DNA of 34,087 nt from Thermoplasmatota archaeon. Its GTDB lineage: Archaea > Thermoplasmatota > Poseidoniia > Poseidoniales > Poseidoniaceae. The stretch is taken from positions 1 through 34,087 of the forward strand of contig JAURMD010000161.1 of assembly GCA_030830875.1 (NCBI GenBank). The letters are read 5' to 3'. The position numbers were made by a program, and so were the translations under genes. Shown piece after piece: positions 26,541-34,087 of the stretch. Every line of letters begins with the position of its first letter. Within the stretch, counting starts at the first letter, position 1. The notes beneath the pieces are model-generated. The model ran no database searches. It worked only from the letters and a program-made list of their open reading frames with translations, and had not been told where the DNA came from.

Positions 26541-27449
26541 TCAATCTTTGTCCGGCGACAGGGCTGCCAACGCCGCTGAGCGAGCCTCAACAGGGTTGAC
26601 TGGAAGGGCAGGGAGGGGTGGAAGGTCGCCGAGAGGAGGAAGGGGCAGCGGAGGTAGCGCTGCTTCCTCTTCTTCAGCGGCCTGGAACCCTTCATCGAGC
26701 GGGACACGCAACTTCAACACAACGTCATCGTCGAGGCGGAGGAACGCGGCTCCATAGGTCCGTCCTGGTTCAGGTGATTCAGGATGCTCGAGGATGTGCT
26801 GCCCATGGTTCGGTTGGCGAAGCAGGGCAACGAGGTCTTCTCGTTCCTCCGCCTCTTCCCACATGCGGGTGGTTGCTGCTCTGATTTCCGCCATACGGCC
26901 GCGACGACGCGCTTCGATCCGTTCCCTGACCTGTGCATGGAGTTCGCGACGCTGTTCAACGGTCACGGCGATGTCGGCGTCTTCCACCGAGTCCGCGGAC
27001 ACTTCGACCACGAATTCTTCAGCGACGTGAATGTCCTCCACTTCGACCTCAATGAGGGGACCATGCACGGCCGCCTCCACAACAGCCAACTCGGCCATGG
27101 CTTCAGCCTGTGCCGCACGTGCCGCCTCGACCTTCGCTCGCTTTCGCTCAGCGAGCGTCATCGGTGAGGTTTCGACCACAGGGGGGGGCAGGTCGAGCGC
27201 GGGCTGCTCCGTCGCAGCGACGCGTTCCTCAATCGAGCGTTCAACGGGCGCCATGGTGGTCGCAACAGAGGCTCGGCCAACAGGTGCAGGAGCCATGTCG
27301 CCGCCGGTACGGACCCAAACGATGGCCAGAAGGCCGAGGGTTGCAACGGCCCCCCATTGCATGCCTTCGGTCAATTCTGCAGCCAACTGAAGGTAGGCAG
27401 CGAGCACGCCGAGGAAGGCGAGGCCAACCAATAAGCGGAAGGTGCCCAT
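26541..27449 (-). CDS. Hypothetical membrane-anchored coiled-coil protein
   Basis: MGTFRLLVGLAFLGVLAAYLQ...WGAVATLGLLAIVWVR (two N-terminal TMs), Ala/Glu-rich helical region, Pro-rich C-terminal tail. Confidence 0.65.
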   Translation of the reverse strand: MGTFRLLVGLAFLGVLAAYLQLAAELTEGMQWGAVATLGLLAIVWVRTGGDMAPAPVGRASVATTMAPVERSIEERVAATEQPALDLPPPVVETSPMTLAERKRAKVEAARAAQAEAMAELAVVEAAVHGPLIEVEVEDIHVAEEFVVEVSADSVEDADIAVTVEQRRELHAQVRERIEARRRGRMAEIRAATTRMWEEAEEREDLVALLRQPNHGQHILEHPESPEPGRTYGAAFLRLDDDVVLKLRVPLDEGFQAAEEEEAALPPLPLPPLGDLPPLPALPVNPVEARSAALAALSPDKD

Positions 27450-27500
27450 GGTGCTCACCCCCTGCTCGCGCCCGTTGCTTATCACCGTGATGCTGGGCGG

Positions 27501-28151
27501 TCACCGCTCGGAGGGCACCTGAGCAAAGAGGTCCTTGAGGGCTCGGGCGCGGTGGCTGAAGACGTCCTTCGTTGCGGGTTCCACCGCTGCAAAGGTGCGT
27601 CCATGGGTCGAGATTTCGCCGTTTTCTCCTGCTTCAACGGGCTGTCCCGCAAGGTCGAGGTCACGTGGGATGAAGATAGGGTCGAATCCGAAGCCCCCTT
27701 CTCCGTCCTGTGTCGCGGCAATGCGGCCTGGGCAGCGACCGTGCCCAACGAGCACTCCCTCCGGGGTGCGTAAGCACGCCACGGCCCTGAATTCTGCTTC
27801 ACGAAGACCTGCCTCTACTCGCAGGTCCTTGCTTTGGAGGTGAGACAGCAGGCGCAGCAGACCTGCGCATCCGATGGTGTTCAGCGCATGGGCGGAGTAC
27901 ACACCCGGAAACCCGTCGAGGGATCGAACGAACAGGCCAGCGTCCTCGACGAGGATCCACGCATCCTTCGAAGGGAGGTGCGTTTTTGCTTGTTCGATTT
28001 TTGACCTTGCGACGGCTTCAAGGTCGTCGCTTTGCGGTTCAACGATGCCCTCGACGTGGAGCTGAAGCACGTCGTGCCCAAGGGGTTCAAGGTGAAGCGC
28101 GGCCTCACGCACTTTTCCCTGATTGGACGTGAGGAAATGGATGCGTGCCAT
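27501..28151 (-). CDS. rdgB: XTP/dITP pyrophosphatase (RdgB/HAM1 family)
   Basis: FLTSNQGKVREA, LVEDAGLFVRSLDGFPGVYSAHAL, GEGGFGFDPIFIP, SHRARALKDL. Confidence 0.92.
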   Translation of the reverse strand: MARIHFLTSNQGKVREAALHLEPLGHDVLQLHVEGIVEPQSDDLEAVARSKIEQAKTHLPSKDAWILVEDAGLFVRSLDGFPGVYSAHALNTIGCAGLLRLLSHLQSKDLRVEAGLREAEFRAVACLRTPEGVLVGHGRCPGRIAATQDGEGGFGFDPIFIPRDLDLAGQPVEAGENGEISTHGRTFAAVEPATKDVFSHRARALKDLFAQVPSER

Positions 28152-28220
28152 GGACCGCGATGCGGGTCCTATGCTTCAAGCCGGCGGCAACGTTTCATGC
28201 CGTCACGCCCGCGGAATTGC

Positions 28221-28592
28221 ATGGTCGCCAACGTGCTGCTTGTGGCCCTCGGCGGTGCCGTCGGCGCTGTCCTTCGATGGAGTATCGCCCCTTCGGCCGA
28301 TGCGACGGGCCTCCCGTACGGCACCTTGACGGTCAACCTCCTCGGCTCGTTGCTGCTTGGTGCGACGGCCGTGTTGCTTGCTGAATCCGTGATGAGCAAG
28401 GAACAGGCCCTGATGCTCGGAACAGGTCTGCTTGGTGCGTTCACAACAATGTCGACCTTTGCGCTTGAACTGGTTCGGTTGAGCGATGAAGGCTCGTTGT
28501 CCCTTGCTGTCGTGTACTTCCTTCTCACGACGCTTGGCTGCCCCGCGCTGGCTTGGCTCGGATGGAGCGCGACGTCCAATGCGTTGGCGTGA
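28221..28592 (+). CDS. crcB: Fluoride exporter CrcB/Fluc
   Basis: GGAVGAVLRWSIA, PYGTLTVNLLGSLLLG, GTGLLGAFTTMSTFALE; start could be 28197. Confidence 0.9.
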   Translation: MVANVLLVALGGAVGAVLRWSIAPSADATGLPYGTLTVNLLGSLLLGATAVLLAESVMSKEQALMLGTGLLGAFTTMSTFALELVRLSDEGSLSLAVVYFLLTTLGCPALAWLGWSATSNALA

Positions 28593-29708
28593 TCATCTCG
28601 GAGAGCGGATTTCGACCGCATCAACGGCCTCGATGGCGGCCACCGCCGTTCGACCTAGGTGCACCGTGGTGTCCGGGATGGCCGCAGCGCAGCACATCAC
28701 GGCCGTGACGCCAACACCGAGGAGGTGGAGGGTGACGTCGAGCAATGGGGCGTCGTCCGTCGCCTCAGCCCACACCGTCCGAATCTCCTGTTCCAAACGG
28801 AAACTGTCGGGCAAGTGGACGGGCGCATCATCGTCGTCTTCGGGGTCGATGTGGATGGTGATGTCTTCCATCCGTGGCACGGCTTTCAGGACCCGATGCA
28901 TGGCACGATGCGCGATTTCGTGACCTTGAGTCACGGAGATGTGGGGGTGAACCTGCACGTGGGCTTCGGCGAAAATCAGACCGCCAACCGTTTTTGTCTT
29001 CAGCACGTGGACGTCCTCAACCCCACCCGTTGCGAGGATGGTGTCCAGCATCCTCGCGTGGGTGGATTCGTCCACGGCGGCTTCGGAGAGTTCGAGGAGC
29101 GCTTCGGCAAGTATGCCCCAACCGCCGTGTAGGAAGAGCAGTCCGACCACCAATGCAGCGAGGAGGTCCCCGCTGGAGATGCCGGCCATCGCCGCACCAA
29201 GACCGAAGAGCACGGCAACGCTGGAGAGCGAGTCGGTTCGGTGGTGCACTGCGTTCGCTTTGAGGATGGGACGCGCATGTCGGTCAGCGATCCGGACCGT
29301 GATGTGGTACAGCGCCTCTTTCGTCACAATCGCAAACACGGCGATGCCGATGGCGGGGCTGTCTGGTGTGAGCCATTCTTGAGATTGGAGGCGCCTCGCG
29401 GTCTCAAGGATGAGCCCAACACCGGTCGCGATGACGAGCAGGCCAACGGCGAGGGAGGCGATGGTCTCGAATCGCCGGTGCCCGTACGGGTGGTTTTCGT
29501 CTGCCTCAGCGGAGCCGAACTTTACCGCGACGTAGACGACGACGTCTGAAATGAGGTCGGTAAGGGAATGCAGGGCGTCCGCAAGCAGGGCGATGCTTCC
29601 GTAAAGGAGGCCACCTGAGGCCTTGACAGCGATCAGCACGAGGTTGACCAGGCCACCGAGAAGGGTGACCCGCCGCGCGGCGAGGTCGCCTGCGTCCAGG
29701 TCTGCCAT
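28593..29708 (-). CDS. Cation diffusion facilitator family transporter
   Basis: LLADALHSLTDLISDVVVYVAVK, HPYGHRRFETIASL, HHRTDSLSSVAVLFGL. Confidence 0.9.
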   Translation of the reverse strand: MADLDAGDLAARRVTLLGGLVNLVLIAVKASGGLLYGSIALLADALHSLTDLISDVVVYVAVKFGSAEADENHPYGHRRFETIASLAVGLLVIATGVGLILETARRLQSQEWLTPDSPAIGIAVFAIVTKEALYHITVRIADRHARPILKANAVHHRTDSLSSVAVLFGLGAAMAGISSGDLLAALVVGLLFLHGGWGILAEALLELSEAAVDESTHARMLDTILATGGVEDVHVLKTKTVGGLIFAEAHVQVHPHISVTQGHEIAHRAMHRVLKAVPRMEDITIHIDPEDDDDAPVHLPDSFRLEQEIRTVWAEATDDAPLLDVTLHLLGVGVTAVMCCAAAIPDTTVHLGRTAVAAIEAVDAVEIRSPR

Positions 29709-29757
29709 GCCGGGACTTTGGGGGCCACCCCAATAAGCGCACGGCAAGCGCGAGCCG

Positions 29758-30912
29758 TCATGCGGTGATGCTCAACATCCGCTCAAGGGCCACCAATGCC
29801 CCTTGCTGCACGTCCGCAGGAACGGCCACTTGGTTGGGCATCTCCCCCGCTTCCAAACGTTCCAGAACGTCGAGCAAGAACGCAGGGTGGATCATGTACA
29901 TCGTCGAACAGGGACACACCTCGGCATCAAGGCACTCAATGTGTTTGTCAGGATGTTCCTTGGCCATGCGAGCCACCATGTTGATTTCCGTGCCGACTGC
30001 GATGGCGGATCCGGCAGGCTGGGCTTCGATGAACCGCTTGATGTGTTCCGTGGACCCGTCATCATCGGCCGCCTCCACCGTCGCGCGTGGGCATTCAGGA
30101 TGCACCACCACCACACCGGTGGGATACCGCTCCCGAAAGGCGTCGATCTGGGGGACCGTAAACCGCTCGTGCACGCTGCAGTAGCCGTGCCAGAGCACGA
30201 TTCGGGCCTCATCCATGCTGGAATTAGCCCCCTCGTCTGGCGTCCACACCGGCATGACGGCTTCCTCAAGTCCGAGTTTCAATCCTGTGTTGCGGCCAAG
30301 GTGCTGGTCCGGAAAGAACAACACTGCCCCGTTCAGACCGGCTCGTTCGAAGGCCCACTCAAGAACGCCTTTGGCGTTGGACGACGTGCACACGACGCCT
30401 CCGTGCCGTCCGACAAAATCCTTCAATGCAGCACTGCTGTTCATGTAGGTCACAGGGACGAGGTAGGCTGCTCCTTCCTCGGCTGGTGCTCCGGGGTCGG
30501 TCCGCGTGGCCGGGTCCTTCCAGCCCCCCTCCGCAAGCATCGTCGGCCAATCCCGCTCCACTTCGGCCAGGGTCGCCATATCGGCCATCGAGCAGCCAGC
30601 GCGTAGCGTTGGCATCAACACGGCCTGGTCCTCCCTGGTCAGGATGTCGGCTGATTCGGCCATGAAGTGGACCCCACAAAACACGATCACGGTGGCGTCG
30701 GAGTCGGCTGCCTTTCGGCTGAGCATGAACGAGTCCCCGACGTAATCGGCGTGTTCGACGATGCCGTCACGCTGGTAGTGATGGCCGAGGATCAGCACGC
30801 GATTTCCCAAGCGTTTGCGCACGGCGCGGATGGCGTCCGCAATCTCCTGCTCCTCCACAGATTTGGTGGTGTCCATGTAGTCAACCACGCACATGGGCAG
30901 GTTGGTCGCCAT
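29758..30912 (-). CDS. nadA: Quinolinate synthase
   Basis: ILGHHYQRDGIVEHADYVGDSF, LRAGCSMADM, VCTSSNA, AEVCPCSTMYMI carrying the [4Fe-4S] ligand cysteines. Confidence 0.95.
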   Translation of the reverse strand: MATNLPMCVVDYMDTTKSVEEQEIADAIRAVRKRLGNRVLILGHHYQRDGIVEHADYVGDSFMLSRKAADSDATVIVFCGVHFMAESADILTREDQAVLMPTLRAGCSMADMATLAEVERDWPTMLAEGGWKDPATRTDPGAPAEEGAAYLVPVTYMNSSAALKDFVGRHGGVVCTSSNAKGVLEWAFERAGLNGAVLFFPDQHLGRNTGLKLGLEEAVMPVWTPDEGANSSMDEARIVLWHGYCSVHERFTVPQIDAFRERYPTGVVVVHPECPRATVEAADDDGSTEHIKRFIEAQPAGSAIAVGTEINMVARMAKEHPDKHIECLDAEVCPCSTMYMIHPAFLLDVLERLEAGEMPNQVAVPADVQQGALVALERMLSITA

Positions 30913-31010
30913 GGTCCTCGTTTCGGCCAACCGCCCCCCCCTTTTCAACGGATGGTGCGTGGGCGAGGCTCCATATGTGGGTGCTCGAAATTCCTCTCAT
31001 GGGCGATGAC

Positions 31011-31775
31011 CGGCAGCTCCTTGTCGAGGCCAAAGACCTCGGCAAGCGCTACGGTGACTTCATTGCCTTGCATCCCCTTGATGTGCGGGTCCACGAGGGT
31101 GAGTTTTTCGGTGTCTTCGGGCCAAACGGTGCTGGAAAGTCGACCTTCATCAAACTCCTCACCGGGCAACTCCGGCCAAGCATTGGGCACATCGAGGTGC
31201 TTGGCATCGACGCCGTGGCCGACCCTCAGCACCTCAAAGCCAACATTGGAATCGTTCCAGAATCGGAATCTCCGCCTTCGTTCCTGACCCCACCGGAATT
31301 CCTCACCTTCGTGGCCCGGTTGCGGGGACTTGACGAGGTCGAGGCCAAGGTCGAGCACTGGCTAGCGTGGTTCGGGCTCCAAGACAAACGGGACACGATG
31401 TGCAAGGACCTGTCCAAGGGTCAACGTCAGAAGGTGATGCTGGCTTCTGCCTTCATTCATGCACCACGGTTGCTGTTCCTCGACGAACCGTTCGCAAACC
31501 TTGACCCGATTTATCAGAGGAAGTGCCGGGTTTGGTTGCTTGATCACGTTGCGGCCGGGGGCACCATCTTCCTCTGCTCCCACGTGCTCGAGACCGCAGA
31601 GCGTCTGTGCAACAGGATGGCGATCATCAACCAAGGGAAGGTGCTCGCGGCAGGCACGGTTGCGGAGCTTCGAACGCGCGACGATGAAACACTTGAGGAC
31701 GTCTTCATCCGATTGGTTGGGCACTCCATCGAAGAAGCGGAGCGACGCTCCAGCGATGTGAACGAGGAGGAATGA
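31011..31775 (+). CDS. ABC transporter ATP-binding protein
   Basis: FGPNGAGKSTFIKLL Walker A, LSKGQRQKVMLASA signature, LLFLDEPFANLDP Walker B, SHVLETAERLCNR; upstream in-frame start at 30975 also possible. Confidence 0.93.
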   Translation, partial: RQLLVEAKDLGKRYGDFIALHPLDVRVHEGEFFGVFGPNGAGKSTFIKLLTGQLRPSIGHIEVLGIDAVADPQHLKANIGIVPESESPPSFLTPPEFLTFVARLRGLDEVEAKVEHWLAWFGLQDKRDTMCKDLSKGQRQKVMLASAFIHAPRLLFLDEPFANLDPIYQRKCRVWLLDHVAAGGTIFLCSHVLETAERLCNRMAIINQGKVLAAGTVAELRTRDDETLEDVFIRLVGHSIEEAERRSSDVNEEE

Positions 31776-33472
31776 AGATGGGCGTTCACATCGCCTCCCG
31801 TGATTGGGACACGGCGATGGCCGAGCCGGCCACTTCCCCCTGTGGAGGCACCCGCGTTGCAGACCTTGTGCTGAACGAACCGATGCGAGGCTGGGCGGCG
31901 TTTCGCACCACGTTTCGCGCGATGTTCCTTGAGGAATGGCGGGAAACGGTCGACTTTGCTCGTGCACGGCAGATTGTCCTCTTCCCACTGTTGTTGACGC
32001 TCATCACGACTGTGACCACCATCGGACTGCAATTTCTCGTCGGCACTGGAGCGGCGCAGGTCAGCGACATCGAGGAACGGACGTTCAGTTGGGACCAGAT
32101 GCGCGTTGCGCTTCACCTGCCCTTGCTGATGTTCTCCATTGGCATGGGCACCTTCGCCTTCAAAGGCCAAGAAGCCATCATGCAGCGAACGGGCTCAAAA
32201 AATCGCCTCCTAGCGGCTCCGGCGTTGCAACCGCTCACCACTGCAGCGGCGCACTTCACGTATTTTGTCAAGGACCTCGTCTATTACGTGCTGCTGATCC
32301 TCACGCCCATCGTCGCAGGGATGTCCTTGGGATTGCTGCTCGATGGACTTGGTGTCGTGGACACCCCGTTGCGCTGGGCGTCCGTGGGTTGGACGTGGGC
32401 GGCCATGGTCACCACCATCGCCGAAGGATTGGCCCTCGCCTTCCTCGCCTCCGTGCTGTGGCTTCGCGGCAGGCCATTCACCCTCATCGGGCCGTTGCTT
32501 GCGATTGCTGTTGGGATCGGTGCCGGGCTCGGCGTGCTCCCGTGGGACGGCTTGCTTGTTGGCCTTGCCGTGCAGCGTAGCCACGACGTTCTTCCGATGG
32601 CGTTTGGGCTGTTGGCCTCAGGTCTGGTCGGAGCCCTTGCCTCTTCGCTTCTTCTGGACGATTTTGAAGTGCGTGTAACGGCCAGGAAGGACTTGCTGAA
32701 CCCCATCCATGCACGTCTTGGATTCCTCGGACGTGGGACGCTGCGGTTGCTGGTCGCCAAGGAATTTGTCGACCTCTACCGCTCTGGGACGATTCAGAAA
32801 ATGACGGTTTCGTATTCCATCCCCCTGTTGGTGCTGTTGGGCATGGCGTGGTTGATCGATTTCGCTGCAGCCCCTATCCCCATCAACCTGCTCTCATACG
32901 CACCCTTCCTCGGCTTCTTTGGGTTCAATTTCTATTCGTGGCTGACCATCCTGGACTCCCCCGATTTCATGAACGGCCTTCCCCTTCGAGTGCCGCAGTT
33001 GCTGCGTGCAAAAGTGGTGGTGTATTTTCTTGCAACCTCGTGGATTTCGCTGATTTTCTTCGTGTTGATGGCGTGGCGCCTTGACGAATGGAGTGCTTTG
33101 CCGACCGGCCTCGCCGTGATGTTCGCGAATTCCATCTACATCGTCGCGCTCACTGCGTTCTTGATGGGTCTGAAGCCCAACAAAGCCATCTTCGACGGTC
33201 GTATCATGTTCTGGTTCTGGTTGGGTACGGTGTTGCCGCTGCTCTGCCTCTTCCTGCTTTCGTTCACGCAAGGAGACGTTGGCTTGTACGGCAACTGGTG
33301 GGAGCGCGTCAGCGAACAGGGGCTGGACGCGACCTCGACGGCGTACGACGTGTCCATGGTGCGCGGTGGCTACCTTGGCATCCTTGGCGTCTCTGGAATG
33401 CTTCTGCTTGGCTCAGCGGTGCTGTGGGCGCTCATCGACGTGCGATGGTCAAAGCGTCCCTTCGAAAACTGA
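31772..33472 (+). CDS. ABC-2-type transporter permease
   Basis: Start overlaps the ATPase stop (ATGA); many TM segments over 566 aa. Confidence 0.8.
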   Translation: MKMGVHIASRDWDTAMAEPATSPCGGTRVADLVLNEPMRGWAAFRTTFRAMFLEEWRETVDFARARQIVLFPLLLTLITTVTTIGLQFLVGTGAAQVSDIEERTFSWDQMRVALHLPLLMFSIGMGTFAFKGQEAIMQRTGSKNRLLAAPALQPLTTAAAHFTYFVKDLVYYVLLILTPIVAGMSLGLLLDGLGVVDTPLRWASVGWTWAAMVTTIAEGLALAFLASVLWLRGRPFTLIGPLLAIAVGIGAGLGVLPWDGLLVGLAVQRSHDVLPMAFGLLASGLVGALASSLLLDDFEVRVTARKDLLNPIHARLGFLGRGTLRLLVAKEFVDLYRSGTIQKMTVSYSIPLLVLLGMAWLIDFAAAPIPINLLSYAPFLGFFGFNFYSWLTILDSPDFMNGLPLRVPQLLRAKVVVYFLATSWISLIFFVLMAWRLDEWSALPTGLAVMFANSIYIVALTAFLMGLKPNKAIFDGRIMFWFWLGTVLPLLCLFLLSFTQGDVGLYGNWWERVSEQGLDATSTAYDVSMVRGGYLGILGVSGMLLLGSAVLWALIDVRWSKRPFEN

Positions 33473-33510
33473 GCCGGCGCGTTCATGGGCTGCTGCCGCG
33501 AGGCAGGCCC

Positions 33511-34062
33511 ATGCTCGTCCTCGCCGTGTGCGGCTTGCCCGCGTCCGGGAAGGGGGAGTTTGCACAGGTCGCCCGCCGCCTTGGCGTGCCGGTCCGTTCC
33601 ATGGGCGACATGGTTCGAGCCGAGGTCGAAGCCAGGGGCCTCAAGGGTGGGCCTGAGGTGTTTGGCCACGTTGCGGTTGACTTGCGGGCGAAGCACGGCG
33701 ATGAGGTCCTCGCCGTCCGATTGGCCGACGCCATCGACGCAAGCGAACCTGCACCGTTGCTTGTGATCGATGGCATGCGCGGGACGGCGGAACGACGGGT
33801 GTTCAGGGAGCGTTGGGCTGAGGCCTTCAGGGTGGTGGCGATTGAGGCTGACCCGGAGGTCAGGTTTGCCCGAACGCAATCTCGAGGCCGAGCGGAAGAC
33901 GGAAGCCACGAGCAGTTTGAACAGCGGGACATACGAGAGCGCGGCTGGGGCGTGGAGGTGCTGATGTTGGAAGCGGAATTCACGCTCGTCAACCGGGACC
34001 CGTTGTCGGCGTTTCATGCCGATGCAGAGCATCTCCTGCGCCGGTTGCTTCCTGAGGGCTGA
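33511..34062 (+). CDS. P-loop kinase, UPF0200 / dephospho-CoA-kinase-like
   Basis: MLVLAVCGLPASGKGEFAQVARRLGVPVRSMGDMVRAE, LLVIDGMRGTAERRVF, RGRAEDGSHEQFEQRDIRE. Confidence 0.7.
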   Translation: MLVLAVCGLPASGKGEFAQVARRLGVPVRSMGDMVRAEVEARGLKGGPEVFGHVAVDLRAKHGDEVLAVRLADAIDASEPAPLLVIDGMRGTAERRVFRERWAEAFRVVAIEADPEVRFARTQSRGRAEDGSHEQFEQRDIRERGWGVEVLMLEAEFTLVNRDPLSAFHADAEHLLRRLLPEG

Positions 34063-34087
34063 ACGGCGCTCCTGTTCGGGGTGCGTC

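Noticed and set aside
27181-27192. Eight-G run as possible frameshift or slippage site
   Set aside because: The frame continues across it (PPP) with consistent composition, so no disruption is visible.
28152-28220. Possible fluoride riboswitch upstream of crcB
   Set aside because: I could not find the conserved crcB motif or pseudoknot elements in the short upstream region; an Infernal search would be needed.
1-34087. CRISPR array, transposon, integrase or prophage
   Set aside because: No regularly spaced repeats, terminal inverted repeats, transposase, integrase or phage structural genes were recognised on either strand.

Overview
The window is about 34 kb, GC-rich and densely coding, and reads as an archaeal chromosome. 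Archaeal markers are Alba, a group II chaperonin, Bud32 and a tRNA-Gly with no encoded CCA. The gene style fits a Thermoplasmatota / Marine Group II-like euryarchaeon, which is inference only. I support about 29 protein-coding genes, one tRNA, one apparently frameshifted gene and several candidate regulatory or structured DNA elements. Main blocks are: a minus-strand operon-like run of sHsp-like protein, DnaK, thermosome, HMG-CoA synthase and threonine dehydrogenase; a plus-strand polyamine cluster of agmatinase-family, AdoMet decarboxylase and deoxyhypusine synthase-like genes; a 1019-aa sequon-rich exoprotein; tRNA-Gly, Alba and an ArsC-like phosphatase; an Mrp/NBP35-type ATPase, DUF971 and Bud32; a PAP2 membrane protein with a large exodomain; and housekeeping genes (crotonase, XTPase, CrcB, CDF, NadA, ABC exporter, P-loop kinase). 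The most unusual observation is that the Mrp/NBP35-type ATPase has no cysteine at all. Its Fe-S CxxC loop is replaced by a ~36-residue insert that looks like part of an Ig-like (Big) domain, and it sits beside a DUF971 protein carrying a CPCAKC motif. Other leads are a bacterial-type DHS-like gene in the polyamine cluster, a DUF2892 gene split by a 1-nt frameshift at a G-run, an sHsp-like protein with a poly-Asp linker and terminal IPI motif, a palindrome between divergent genes, and a hairpin cluster. No CRISPR array, phage or transposon was seen.
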